A DNA stretch of 64,000 nt from NCBI RefSeq assembly GCF_001654615.1, contig NZ_LWUD01000051.1, positions 124,001 to 188,000 on the forward strand. The letters run 5' to 3'. The translations under genes and the position numbers were made by a program. The DNA is from Ligilactobacillus aviarius (GTDB lineage: Bacteria > Bacillota > Bacilli > Lactobacillales > Lactobacillaceae). The notes under the pieces were generated by a model. The model ran no database searches, was not told the DNA's origin, and worked only from the letters and a program-made list of their open reading frames with translations. Positions 56,123-64,000 of this stretch are shown here, in pieces; position 1 is the first letter of the stretch, and every line of letters starts with the position of its first letter.

Positions 56123-56149
56123 AAAAAACATCCCTTTTTTAAGGGGATG
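56123..56149 (-). terminator. Second terminator after rpmG
   Basis: CATCCC pairs with GGGATG around an A-rich loop, followed by TTTTTT on the minus strand. Confidence 0.75.
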
Positions 56150-56162
56150 AGCGTTTTAAAAG

Positions 56163-56191
56163 AAAAACAACAGGGTTTAATTCCTGTTGTT
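56163..56191 (-). terminator. First terminator after rpmG
   Basis: AACAACAGG pairs with CCTGTTGTT (9 bp, 8-nt loop), followed by TTTC. The stem overlaps the rpmG stop codon. Confidence 0.75.
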
Positions 56192-56339
56192 ATTTTGTTT
56201 CACGGTGTAAAGTTGCTTTACGACAACGTGGGCAATACTTCTTAAGTTCTAAGCGATCTGGATTGTGACGCTTATTCTTGTTTGTTAAGTATGTTTGTTC
56301 GCCACATTCTGTGCATTCTAATGTAATATTAACACGCAT
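56190..56339 (-). CDS. rpmG: Ribosomal protein L33, zinc-binding form
   Basis: A 49-residue L33 that reads [20 protein letters not shown] at the N-terminus and has a second Cys pair in [13 protein letters not shown]. Two C-x2-C pairs bind zinc, so this is the zinc-dependent paralogue. GGAGGG lies before the start. It follows the penicillin-binding protein gene. Confidence 0.95.
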   Translation of the reverse strand: MRVNITLECTECGEQTYLTNKNKRHNPDRLELKKYCPRCRKATLHRETK

Positions 56340-56480
56340 CGAAATACCCTCCAACTCTTCATATTCTGTCTAATAAGGCGTTTAAACCTTCAACGTTAAT
56401 ATAATATCATCTTTTAAAAGATATTGCTACCGTTTTTTACTAATTGTTAAGGAAAATTCCTTGACACGGTTTTTAAGATA

Positions 56481-56508
56481 AAAAAAGAAGGTGATCAATT
56501 CACCTTCT
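56481..56508 (-). terminator. Terminator after the penicillin-binding protein gene
   Basis: GAAGGTG pairs with CACCTTC (7 bp, 7-nt loop), followed by seven T. Confidence 0.85.
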
Positions 56509-56525
56509 TCTCACTTGATTCTCAA

Positions 56526-58604
56526 TTAAAATCCATCACTTGACTGAACATCTTTCCAGTAAGCTGCATAAATCTGCTTGATTGCATCCAGGTTAACTTT
56601 ACTTTCAGTATTATTCGCCATTCCAGGGAATGCAACCGCAACAACAACTTGCGGATTATTATATGGAGCATAACTTACCCCACTTAACGTTTCAGTCGGA
56701 TTATTCTTGTAATATGTTTGGGCTGTCCCGGTCTTTCCGGCAATTTCCGGTTTAACGCCATTCAGGTACTTCCCAGTAACATATGGATTATTTCCGTGCA
56801 TTACAAGGTAAAGCCCCTTCTTAACAACATCCCATTGAGCGGCTGTTCCTGGAACAACATTCAAGATGTTTGGCATAAATTGATAGATCGTCTTGCCCAT
56901 CTTTCCGTCTTTTCCATTGTCGTGGATCGAATCTAAGACGTGCGGTTGCAACCTGTAACCGCCATTGGCAATGGTCGAGATGTACTGTGCCAATTGTAAT
57001 GTTGTATATGTATCGTAGTTCCCGAATGAAAGGTCAAGCGCCTTCCCAATATCCGCCTTGGCTGAAGGACCTTCAAAGCCGGCTGATTCACCCGGAAGAT
57101 CAATGCCGGTCTTAACCCCTAATCCAAATTGGTTGAAGTTATCCCGCATCTTTGTAAAGATCGACGGTGACATGCTGGCCAGCGACATTCCCGGTGAATA
57201 TTTAATTCCCGCTTCAAGCATTGCAAGCTGCATCATATACGTGTTTGATGAAATTTCCAAGGCTTCAGGGGCTGTTAACGGCATGTTAGCCGAACCACTC
57301 TTGTTAAACCATGATGTCTTCGGTGCCGTTCCAGCTAACTTGATTGGTTGTTCTTCAAGGGTATTATTCGTTGGCGTAATTACCCCATCTTGAAGAGCTC
57401 CCATTACCGTCGCACCCTTCACAACGGACCCCATTACAAAGGTTTGGTTAATTGCGCCAATTGCGTTATCCGTGATCTTTCCGGTTTGAATATCACGACT
57501 GACTCCCGCAAGCGCATAAACCGCACCGGTATGCGGATTCATAACAACGGCATAGGCTCCTGGAACATATGGGTTCCCGCCCGCAACGCTTTGAAGAGAG
57601 TTCTTCATGATATTTTGAACATCATTTTGGAACTGGGCATTGATCGTTAATTGAATATCATCCCCTGGCTTTCCGCCATATTGTTTGATTTCTTTCTTGA
57701 TTTTATTGTTCTGGGTTTCAACCTTAATGATCTCACTGTCGCCCTTCAAGGCATCTTCATATTGCGATTCAATGTAACTTGAACCAACACTGTCATTGCG
57801 TGAGTAACCCTCTGCAAGCAAGATGTTCAGCTTATCACTTGGCAATCCCTGCTTTTCAGTTGTTACCGTCCCCGCAATTTCCTTGATCGAATCCCCGCCA
57901 GGATAACTCCGTGACCAGCTGGTTCCAATCTTAACTCCTGGTAATTGTGATAAATGCGCCCCAACCTGAGCCATTTCAACGGCTGAAACACCATTGGCTT
58001 TTAACATTACGGTTGAAAGGGAATATGCCCCGTCCATCTTATTGTACAAAACGGCAGCTTGTTGCTGTTGTGGACTAAGATTATTGACCAATCCATGATC
58101 CTTAACATATGCCATTTCTTGTTTATAAAGAGCAGAACCGCTTAATGAGTTGGCATCCTTAATATGTTTTTGAACCTTTTCCGCATTGGCCGTACTTCCA
58201 AGATAATATGCCTGCTTCATGTTTTCAGTTAACTGTGACGTATCAACGCTGATATACTTTGTTAAATTATTCGCAACGTCATACATTTCTTGGGATGTAA
58301 CTGAAAGCGGCTTTGTATACGTAATTGCCGTTGCTGCATCATTTGAAACCAGCAATTTACCTGAAGAATCATAAATCATTCCCCGCGGCATATCTTTGGT
58401 TTCGGTCTGCATGTTACTGTTTGAAGCATCATAAACATATTTCTTTCCATCAATGATTTGTAAATGGGCCAATTGAATAATTAATGCCGCAAAAAGTAAG
58501 AACACAATTACGAATAAAAAATTTAACCGAAACGGAATACTGTCTGCTTTATGTCCATTTCGATTACTCTTTGATAATTTATGTTGTTTTTTTAAAATTT
58601 TCAA
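56526..58604 (-). CDS. Class B penicillin-binding protein (PBP2B-like transpeptidase)
   Basis: A 692-residue monofunctional transpeptidase. A short basic cytoplasmic tail leads to one membrane helix (26-50), then a dimerisation/pedestal domain (MPRGMIYDSSGKLL and a long insert), then the transpeptidase with SVVK at 393-396 (nucleophile Ser393), SSN at 452-454 and KTGTAQT near 625. No PASTA repeats. It is the elongation-type PBP2B/PBP2A next to rpmG in lactobacilli. The start is TTG after a weak GGTGA. Confidence 0.93.
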   Translation of the reverse strand: MKILKKQHKLSKSNRNGHKADSIPFRLNFLFVIVFLLFAALIIQLAHLQIIDGKKYVYDASNSNMQTETKDMPRGMIYDSSGKLLVSNDAATAITYTKPLSVTSQEMYDVANNLTKYISVDTSQLTENMKQAYYLGSTANAEKVQKHIKDANSLSGSALYKQEMAYVKDHGLVNNLSPQQQQAAVLYNKMDGAYSLSTVMLKANGVSAVEMAQVGAHLSQLPGVKIGTSWSRSYPGGDSIKEIAGTVTTEKQGLPSDKLNILLAEGYSRNDSVGSSYIESQYEDALKGDSEIIKVETQNNKIKKEIKQYGGKPGDDIQLTINAQFQNDVQNIMKNSLQSVAGGNPYVPGAYAVVMNPHTGAVYALAGVSRDIQTGKITDNAIGAINQTFVMGSVVKGATVMGALQDGVITPTNNTLEEQPIKLAGTAPKTSWFNKSGSANMPLTAPEALEISSNTYMMQLAMLEAGIKYSPGMSLASMSPSIFTKMRDNFNQFGLGVKTGIDLPGESAGFEGPSAKADIGKALDLSFGNYDTYTTLQLAQYISTIANGGYRLQPHVLDSIHDNGKDGKMGKTIYQFMPNILNVVPGTAAQWDVVKKGLYLVMHGNNPYVTGKYLNGVKPEIAGKTGTAQTYYKNNPTETLSGVSYAPYNNPQVVVAVAFPGMANNTESKVNLDAIKQIYAAYWKDVQSSDGF

Positions 58605-58773
58605 AAGATTTCACCGTCACTTAATTACTAAATCAATTAAAATAACATTGATTGAAATTCCTGCTTAATCAGCATATGATAATGCTGAACTATACCTAAT
58701 ACATGGTATCACAAATTGGCAAATCGAACCATCTAAATAAGGTAATCAAATTATAGATTTTTATGGAGAAATT

Positions 58774-59331
58774 ATGAAGAAGACATTTATTAAAAACGAT
58801 ACCCTCTTTTTTGAAAATGGAAATTTAAAGATCAGCGAACTGGTCAATCTTTTAAAGGCGCTTCCCTTCGAAGTCCTTTTTATCGATTCTGCTGGTCGCA
58901 TCAAATTGATCATTCATCCGCTCGATCCGGACTTGAAGCTTAATCAACGAATTTCATCCCATTTATTTTTTAAAACGATGCCTGCAACCTTTGATTTTCT
59001 TGAAAAATTAAAACACGGAAAAAATTCAAAAATTTCGCGGGCATTAAAGGTCAAGGAAGAATACTATAACCTGACCTTCATTGCAATTTATGACGAAAAC
59101 CAGAAATATCTTGGCTGCTTACAAATCAGTGAAAACATTACTGAAATCATTAAAAAATACCGGTACGGCGGTTTTATTGAATCTGAATTTCAAAAATCCA
59201 AGCAACCTGACCATGATTTCCATTACCATGATCAGTCGTCCGAAACATACCGCCAGGAAATCGAAAAGGACCTGATCGATATTAATACTGATGATGACAG
59301 CGATGCCATTTCTGGCGCATCCGAGTTATAA
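58774..59331 (+). CDS. PAS-domain protein next to apbE
   Basis: A 185-residue soluble protein with one PAS domain at about 28-128. The pattern (LKISELVNLLKALPFEVLFIDSAGRIKLI, then SSHLFFKTMP, and YYNLTFIAIYDENQKYLGCLQISENITEI) is that of the PAS unit found in DUF438-type proteins, which sense small molecules or redox state. The C-terminal 55 residues are acidic with a His cluster (DHDFHYHDQ). No output domain is attached. It lies 11 nt upstream of apbE and shares an operon with it. Function unknown; a flavin- or redox-linked regulator or partner for ApbE is an inference. Confidence 0.75.
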   Translation: MKKTFIKNDTLFFENGNLKISELVNLLKALPFEVLFIDSAGRIKLIIHPLDPDLKLNQRISSHLFFKTMPATFDFLEKLKHGKNSKISRALKVKEEYYNLTFIAIYDENQKYLGCLQISENITEIIKKYRYGGFIESEFQKSKQPDHDFHYHDQSSETYRQEIEKDLIDINTDDDSDAISGASEL

Positions 59332-59342
59332 AGTAGGTGTAG

Positions 59343-60248
59343 ATGATGCCAAAGTATCAAACCCACTTTAAAGCCTTAGGAACCAAAATTACGCTGACCG
59401 TTTTCAGTTCGTTTGATCAGCAAGTTTTCGCTCCCAGTAAGCACTTAATTGATTATTATGAAAAATTATTTTCAATCTATCTGTCAGATTCTGAAATCAG
59501 CCGGATAAATCGCGCCGCAGGTCAAAAAATGATTAAAGTTTCAACGCCAACGTTTGATCTCGTTACGCTTGCCAAAAAGATCAGTCTTAAATCATGGGGA
59601 TTCAATGCAGCAATTGGCCCGCTAGTTAAAGAATGGAACGTTGGTTTTGAAGACGCGCATCGACCTGACAAAAACCAAGTTCGCCAATTATTACACCAGA
59701 TTGATCCACAAAAAATTGCAACCCAAGCCCCCAACCTGATTGGCCTTCAGCAAACTGGCATGCAACTTGATCTTGGCGGAATTGCAAAGGGATACATCGC
59801 TGACCGGCTCGAAGATCTTTGGGCAGCCTTCGGGGTTCGAACGGGAATCATCGATCTTGGCGGAAATCTGTTAACAATCGGAAACAGTCCATTGCACGCT
59901 GATCAAAAATGGCGGATTGGGATTCAAGATCCTTGGAATCCACGGGGAAAGGCCCTGCGAGTGGTTCGAATGCCAGCATGTTCCGCGGTGACTTCCGGAA
60001 TTTATGAACGCAACTTTACCGAAAACCACCACTTTTACCACCACATTCTTGATCCCCGGACTGGTTACCCATTAAAAACGCAGTTAATGGGGGTAACGGT
60101 CTTTACTGATCAATCAGTGTGGGGCGAAATTGAATCGACGCGGTTGTTTTTTAACCCTGAAACTGCAGTTGACGAGTTAAAAAAAGACCGCCATTTTATG
60201 GCAGCCGTTTTTGTATATCAAAATCACGAAATTCGAATTCTTAAATAA
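59343..60248 (+). CDS. apbE: FAD:protein FMN transferase ApbE
   Basis: A 301-residue flavin transferase that uses FAD to attach FMN covalently to Thr/Ser of target flavoproteins. Motifs: MQLDLGGIAKGYIADRLEDL, GIIDLGGNLLTIG, WRIGIQDPWNPRG, AVTSGIYERNF and HHILDPRTGYPL. There is no signal peptide or lipobox, so this is a cytoplasmic form. Known targets in lactobacilli are fumarate-reductase-like flavoproteins and extracellular electron transfer proteins; none is encoded in the window. Second gene of the PAS-apbE unit. Confidence 0.93.
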   Translation: MMPKYQTHFKALGTKITLTVFSSFDQQVFAPSKHLIDYYEKLFSIYLSDSEISRINRAAGQKMIKVSTPTFDLVTLAKKISLKSWGFNAAIGPLVKEWNVGFEDAHRPDKNQVRQLLHQIDPQKIATQAPNLIGLQQTGMQLDLGGIAKGYIADRLEDLWAAFGVRTGIIDLGGNLLTIGNSPLHADQKWRIGIQDPWNPRGKALRVVRMPACSAVTSGIYERNFTENHHFYHHILDPRTGYPLKTQLMGVTVFTDQSVWGEIESTRLFFNPETAVDELKKDRHFMAAVFVYQNHEIRILK

Positions 60249-60285
60249 AGCGCGATTGCGACATCGGTCGCAACCGCGCTTATTA
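60248..60285. terminator. Bidirectional terminator between apbE and serine hydrolase
   Basis: AAGCGCGATTGCGA pairs with TCGCAACCGCGCTT (14 nt, one mismatch) with a 6-nt loop. The stem starts at the apbE stop and serves both convergent genes. Confidence 0.85.
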
Positions 60286-60286
60286 T

Positions 60287-61327
60287 TTATAAACAAATAT
60301 TTGATAACTGTTCCCGCAAATTCAACATCTGCCCGAACGTAATATTATTTGAAAAAAGGATAAACGCCTGATTTGTTCGATAATTAGCAATAAAACAGCT
60401 TTGGTAGCCATTAATTGAACCGTCGGCGTGAATAATCCCATCTCCAAGGTAAACACCATCATAATAATTATATGGGTTAGAAATGATATTATATAATGGC
60501 ACATATTTTCCCGCAACTAAACCGCTAATAAAGTTCCAGTAATCTTGCGCACTGCTGAACACTTCGACGGCCCCCAGTTCGCCAGACATTCCGGTTTTCA
60601 ATTCTTCGAAATTTAAATGATTGTTTTGAGCATTTCCCGGTCCCTTGGCGTTCGTAATTTGGGATGCATTCGTCACCTGATTATAAAACTTGATGTTTTT
60701 TAAATTATTCGGCTTGAAGAGATTCATTGATAAATATTTTTCATAACTTTGTCCTGTAACCTTCGAAATAATTCCGGCAAGCAATGCATAATCACTGTTC
60801 GAATAGTTCCAAGCACCCGTCTTCCCCGTTGAATCAAGATTCTTTTGGGCAAATTTCATTTGGGCTTTTTGATTTTTCAATAAATCAGTTGGCCCGCTTG
60901 TCCGGTCTTTAATCCCTGAACGGTGAGTCAACAAATTTTCAATGGTGATCTTTGACGCATTGGGAATGGACGGATAAAATTGACTGATTTTGGTATTCAG
61001 CGATAATTTCCCTTCATCGATTAATTTTTGAATTGCAATTCCCGTATAAACCTTTTGCAATGACGCAATTGGATATAGCCCCGTTGCCGTAATCACATCA
61101 TTTTGTTTCATTCCGGGCTGATTACATTCAACCACGGTTGGATTCGTTCCTAAATCACCAAATAAAACGACGCCGTTGACCTTATTATTTTCTAAGAGAC
61201 TGTTAACAGCATCGCGTTTGGCAACCGGTGAATCATTGACCGCGGCCGCATTACAATGACCGAAATTCAAAAATAGAAATGCCAAAAGAATTCCGAAAAT
61301 TACTTTCACAAAGAATTTACGTTTCAA
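60287..61327 (-). CDS. Secreted serine hydrolase, beta-lactamase/PBP-like family
   Basis: A 346-residue protein of the class C beta-lactamase/serine hydrolase superfamily. A signal peptide (KRKFFVKVIFGILLAFLFLNF) ends near residue 28. The nucleophile motif is SLQK in YPIASLQKVYTGIAI, the second is YSN in WNYSNSDYALL, and HADGSINGYQS forms the third. Such proteins in lactobacilli are D-Ala-D-Ala-type carboxypeptidases, esterases or teichoic acid D-Ala esterases rather than resistance enzymes. It sits just downstream of the dlt operon but beyond a strong terminator. Confidence 0.88.
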   Translation of the reverse strand: MKRKFFVKVIFGILLAFLFLNFGHCNAAAVNDSPVAKRDAVNSLLENNKVNGVVLFGDLGTNPTVVECNQPGMKQNDVITATGLYPIASLQKVYTGIAIQKLIDEGKLSLNTKISQFYPSIPNASKITIENLLTHRSGIKDRTSGPTDLLKNQKAQMKFAQKNLDSTGKTGAWNYSNSDYALLAGIISKVTGQSYEKYLSMNLFKPNNLKNIKFYNQVTNASQITNAKGPGNAQNNHLNFEELKTGMSGELGAVEVFSSAQDYWNFISGLVAGKYVPLYNIISNPYNYYDGVYLGDGIIHADGSINGYQSCFIANYRTNQAFILFSNNITFGQMLNLREQLSNICL

Positions 61328-61369
61328 AGATAATCTCCCTTACCATTATTCTGATAGTTTCTATGTTAT

Positions 61370-61403
61370 AAAAAATGAGGCTGTAACTCAAGTTACAGCC
61401 TCA
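61370..61403 (-). terminator. Terminator of the dlt operon
   Basis: A perfect 13-bp stem (TGAGGCTGTAACT against AGTTACAGCCTCA) with a 2-nt loop (effectively larger) is followed by TTTTT on the minus strand. Confidence 0.92.
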
Positions 61404-61408
61404 CCGTT

Positions 61409-62695
61409 TTAATTTGCTTGATGCGTTTGCAAATACTGTTTTAATTTCTTTCCTTGCATCATTTGCCAACTCTTATTGTAGAAATAGTTGTCAATATGAT
61501 ATTCCGGTGCCGGTTGATCATTTGATAAGAATGGATCAACTGCTTGGTCCATCTTCAACCATCCGCGCCATCCAAGGTGAATCGTATCTTGCATAAAGTA
61601 TGGTTCCCTGCCATCGTTAGTTAAATCAACAATGTTATTGAACCCTTGTTTTTGCAATTGATACTTAATCTTTTGATTAAAGTCATTGATCATTGACATT
61701 CTTAATCCAGTATACTTTGCCCACCGTGCATTAATTGGCGGAATGACAAATAAAACATTGGTATGATCCTTTGCAAATTGATTTAAGACTAATTGGAAAT
61801 CACCAAATTCAGGTGATGAAACATAGTCAAACTTTGCTTGTTCGCCATGTAATTTTGAAACTTGGCTCTTTAACCGATTATTCCAAAAGGCATTATCGAC
61901 CCGGAATGGATTGTTTGTCGTATTCTTTGCACCTAATTGATAAGCAAGGGAATCCAACTTTTGATAGTTGTATTGCCGTGGCAACTTACTTGCTTCACGA
62001 TCAATTTTGGCAACCCGATCGTTCATTCCAATCGTTGAGAACAATTGATCTTCGTGGATCAATTCATTGTACTTCAAATCTAAGTATACTTTTTCAGCCT
62101 TATTCAACTTTTGACCAGCTGCGACCTGTAATAAGCACTGTTCAATCATCTTATCAGAATGCGATGACGGCATATCAAGCAGGCGCCGTGCAGCATAACG
62201 ATCCATCAAAGTATTTTTGGCTGTCTTCAACCATGTTACGGCTTGTAAATTTGAATAATACAATGCAAAGGCATTTTTGTTGATTCCACGTTTAACAAAC
62301 CACTGTGGTGAAATAATAAAGACAACCTTCTTGCCCTTAAGCTGATTATTGATTCCTTGCATTCCCCAGAATTGAGATAAGGATTGCGAACCCGCAGCTC
62401 CTAAAAGGAATGGCCGGTAATTCCGGTCATACTTTTGAGCCAAAACTGACGGGTGCATCGGATCCATCCGTGATAATTCAGATGAACCCATGAACGGAAC
62501 ATAACCTTCTTCAAGCGCCTTTTGCTTAACAACCGTTCCCTTAAAAATATTGGTTGATTGGGAAACCGCTGCTTCACGAATCGTCTTCGAATTAAAGCTT
62601 CGGAAATTAAAAGGTGAAACTAAAATCGCAATTAAGATTACAGCTGCACAAACAACTGGTCCAAAGATCTCAAACAGTTTCTTTTTTAATTTCAT
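61409..62695 (-). CDS. dltD: Teichoic acid D-alanyltransferase DltD
   Basis: A 428-residue membrane-anchored SGNH-like esterase that passes D-alanine to lipoteichoic acid. One N-terminal membrane helix (10-28), then the nucleophile loop VPFMGSSELSRMDPM (Ser71/72), and DTIHLGWRGWLKMD with the catalytic Asp and His. It overlaps the dltC stop by one base. Confidence 0.97.
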   Translation of the reverse strand: MKLKKKLFEIFGPVVCAAVILIAILVSPFNFRSFNSKTIREAAVSQSTNIFKGTVVKQKALEEGYVPFMGSSELSRMDPMHPSVLAQKYDRNYRPFLLGAAGSQSLSQFWGMQGINNQLKGKKVVFIISPQWFVKRGINKNAFALYYSNLQAVTWLKTAKNTLMDRYAARRLLDMPSSHSDKMIEQCLLQVAAGQKLNKAEKVYLDLKYNELIHEDQLFSTIGMNDRVAKIDREASKLPRQYNYQKLDSLAYQLGAKNTTNNPFRVDNAFWNNRLKSQVSKLHGEQAKFDYVSSPEFGDFQLVLNQFAKDHTNVLFVIPPINARWAKYTGLRMSMINDFNQKIKYQLQKQGFNNIVDLTNDGREPYFMQDTIHLGWRGWLKMDQAVDPFLSNDQPAPEYHIDNYFYNKSWQMMQGKKLKQYLQTHQAN

Positions 62696-62925
62696 TATTT
62701 CATGCTTTCAACTTTCGCAATAATTTTGTTTGGTGTATCCCATTCAGAACGGTCAAATTCTGAAACCGGAACATCAACGCCAAGTTGGTTTTGGAATTCA
62801 AGCAACAATTGAACTGTTCCCATTGAATCTAACAATCCTGTTTGGAAAATGTTAACATCTAAGTCTTTCTTAACTTCATCGCTACCTGTAATATCAGCTA
62901 AAATGTCTAAAATTTGATCTTTCAT
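62695..62925 (-). CDS. dltC: D-alanyl carrier protein DltC
   Basis: A 76-residue carrier protein with phosphopantetheine Ser34 in [17 protein letters not shown]. It takes D-alanine from DltA and presents it to DltB. It follows dltB by 28 nt. Confidence 0.98.
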   Translation of the reverse strand: MKDQILDILADITGSDEVKKDLDVNIFQTGLLDSMGTVQLLLEFQNQLGVDVPVSEFDRSEWDTPNKIIAKVESMK

Positions 62926-62953
62926 TATTAAAACCTCACTTTTTAAGTATTAA

Positions 62954-64000
62954 TTAGTGTACAACAAACATTGTATTTAGGAATCCTGAGAAAATCAAGA
63001 GACTGAAGCACATCACGTTAAACGTTAAGAAAATCGCAAATGCTTCGGTAAACTTGTTGTGCGGGATCATCTTCCGGTGTTTCTCCTTGAACCGTTGCCA
63101 TGCATCACAGATGATCATCGCAATTGCTTGGAATAACCCATATGCAATGTAGTACCATGTTTCACCATGCCAGAAGCCCATGATCAAGAACAATGTTAAG
63201 TAACCGATATTCGCCATCGCGATCCGGCTCTTTAACCATTTCTTCTTCATCATAAAGAAAACTAACCGCATGTAAATGTAGTCACGGAACCAGAATGAAA
63301 GGGTCATATGCCATCTATTCCAGAAGTCCTTTACGTTGTGTGAAATCCACGGTTTATTGAAGTTCATCGGGGTTTCAATTCCCATTACATAACTGGTTGC
63401 AACGGCAAACAGACTGTATCCGGCAAAGTCGAAGAACAAGTCCATCGCATAAACGTAACCATGTAAGAATACCCATACTGACCAACCGCCGTGAGCAATT
63501 GCCAATGCATCAACCTTTGGCATCAAGTATTGGCCAAAGAAGTATGCAATTACAAACTTATACAAGAAGCCAAGGAAAAGGTAGTGGACAGCTTTTTCCA
63601 GCATCTTCACGTATTTTTCCCGGTCAGGAACATTGTTATAATCCTTCTCAAACCGACGATAACGGTCAATCGGGCCAGATGAAATCGTTGGGAAGAAAAT
63701 GATAAATTGTAATGTCGTCCATGGATGGAATTCTTTGATCATTCCATCCCGGATTTCCATGATCATCCCAACGACCCGGAACGTTAAGTAACTGATTCCA
63801 AGGAATCCAATAATCGATTCTTTGCCAAAGTCAAACAATGGCGTTAATTTAACGATCACTAACGGAACGATTGCGAGAATCACCGCTAAACAAAAGACCC
63901 ATGATTTATTATGCTTCTGCCGATAATTGAAATACCATCCAATCAAAAGCAATTCAAAAATCACATAACCAATCAGCGCGATTCCTTGATGCCACTTAAC
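62954..64000 (-). CDS. dltB: DltB membrane acyltransferase, 5' end outside window
   Basis: The C-terminal 348 residues of an MBOAT-family protein of about 400 residues. It moves D-alanine from DltC across the membrane to DltD. The catalytic His lies in GFWHGETWYYIAYGLFQA; FFPTISSGPIDRYRRF and ISHNVKDFWNRWHMTLSFWFRDY are family landmarks. The frame stays open to the window edge (KWHQGIALIGYVIFE precedes the first in-frame ATG), so the gene is cut by the window, not truncated. dltA and dltX should lie beyond 64 kb. Confidence 0.97.
   Translation of the reverse strand, partial: VKWHQGIALIGYVIFELLLIGWYFNYRQKHNKSWVFCLAVILAIVPLVIVKLTPLFDFGKESIIGFLGISYLTFRVVGMIMEIRDGMIKEFHPWTTLQFIIFFPTISSGPIDRYRRFEKDYNNVPDREKYVKMLEKAVHYLFLGFLYKFVIAYFFGQYLMPKVDALAIAHGGWSVWVFLHGYVYAMDLFFDFAGYSLFAVATSYVMGIETPMNFNKPWISHNVKDFWNRWHMTLSFWFRDYIYMRLVFFMMKKKWLKSRIAMANIGYLTLFLIMGFWHGETWYYIAYGLFQAIAMIICDAWQRFKEKHRKMIPHNKFTEAFAIFLTFNVMCFSLLIFSGFLNTMFVVH

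Noticed and set aside
62954-63964. dltB as a complete gene of 336 codons
   Set aside because: The frame continues to the window edge with family sequence, so the ATG at 63964 is internal.

Overview
The window is chromosomal DNA from a low-to-moderate GC Firmicute, almost certainly a member of the Lactobacillaceae. The evidence is conserved gene order: glk-yqgQ-rhomboid, glnA-glnR-miaA, gmk-rpoZ-coaBC-priA-fmt-rsmB-prpC-prkC-rsgA-thiN, and asp23-fakA-recG-plsX-acpP-rnc-smc-ftsY-ylxM-ffh-rpsP-khpA-rimM-trmD-rplS. A DUF3042 gene and a dlt operon agree. The genus cannot be fixed from the sequence alone. No rRNA, tRNA, insertion sequence or CRISPR array was seen. Nearly all genes lie on the minus strand; the plus-strand genes are rpmB, the DUF3042 gene, and a PAS gene with apbE.

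Positions 1-4.7 kb are an AT-rich accessory block. It holds a RES-domain toxin-like protein, a membrane acyltransferase, an exported His-rich protein, and a three-gene operon ending in its own terminator: a small alarmone-synthetase-like toxin (toxSAS), a Panacea-domain antitoxin (PanA), and a 52-residue peptide resembling only the C-terminal tail of MazE antitoxins. This operon is the most interesting system in the window. The block sits directly downstream of polC, where rimP-nusA-infB would be expected.

Positions 4.8-21.4 kb hold polC, proS, rseP-cdsA-uppS, pyrH-frr (without the usual upstream rpsB-tsf), then lplA and the pyruvate dehydrogenase operon pdhABCD. Positions 21.4-22.0 kb are a 690-nt gene-free stretch with two terminator hairpins, helically phased TTGTAC repeats and a possible structured small RNA.

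Positions 22-49 kb are housekeeping: ribosome maturation and the signal recognition particle (rplS to ftsY), chromosome condensation (smc), fatty acid and phospholipid synthesis (acpP, plsX, fakA), DNA repair (recG), rpmB, then translation, signalling and replication-restart genes (thiN, rsgA, prkC, prpC, rsmB, fmt, priA, coaBC, rpoZ, gmk). The priA reading frame appears to begin at an ATT codon.

Positions 49-58.6 kb hold nitrogen control (glnR-glnA with a clear GlnR box), tRNA modification (miaA), a PLP lyase, glucokinase with its usual companions, rpmG and a class B penicillin-binding protein. Positions 58.7-64 kb hold a PAS-apbE pair, a secreted serine hydrolase and the 3' part of the dlt operon for D-alanylation of teichoic acids; dltB runs off the window end. 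Many transcription units end in hairpins that share a GAGGYTGTGRC-like arm.
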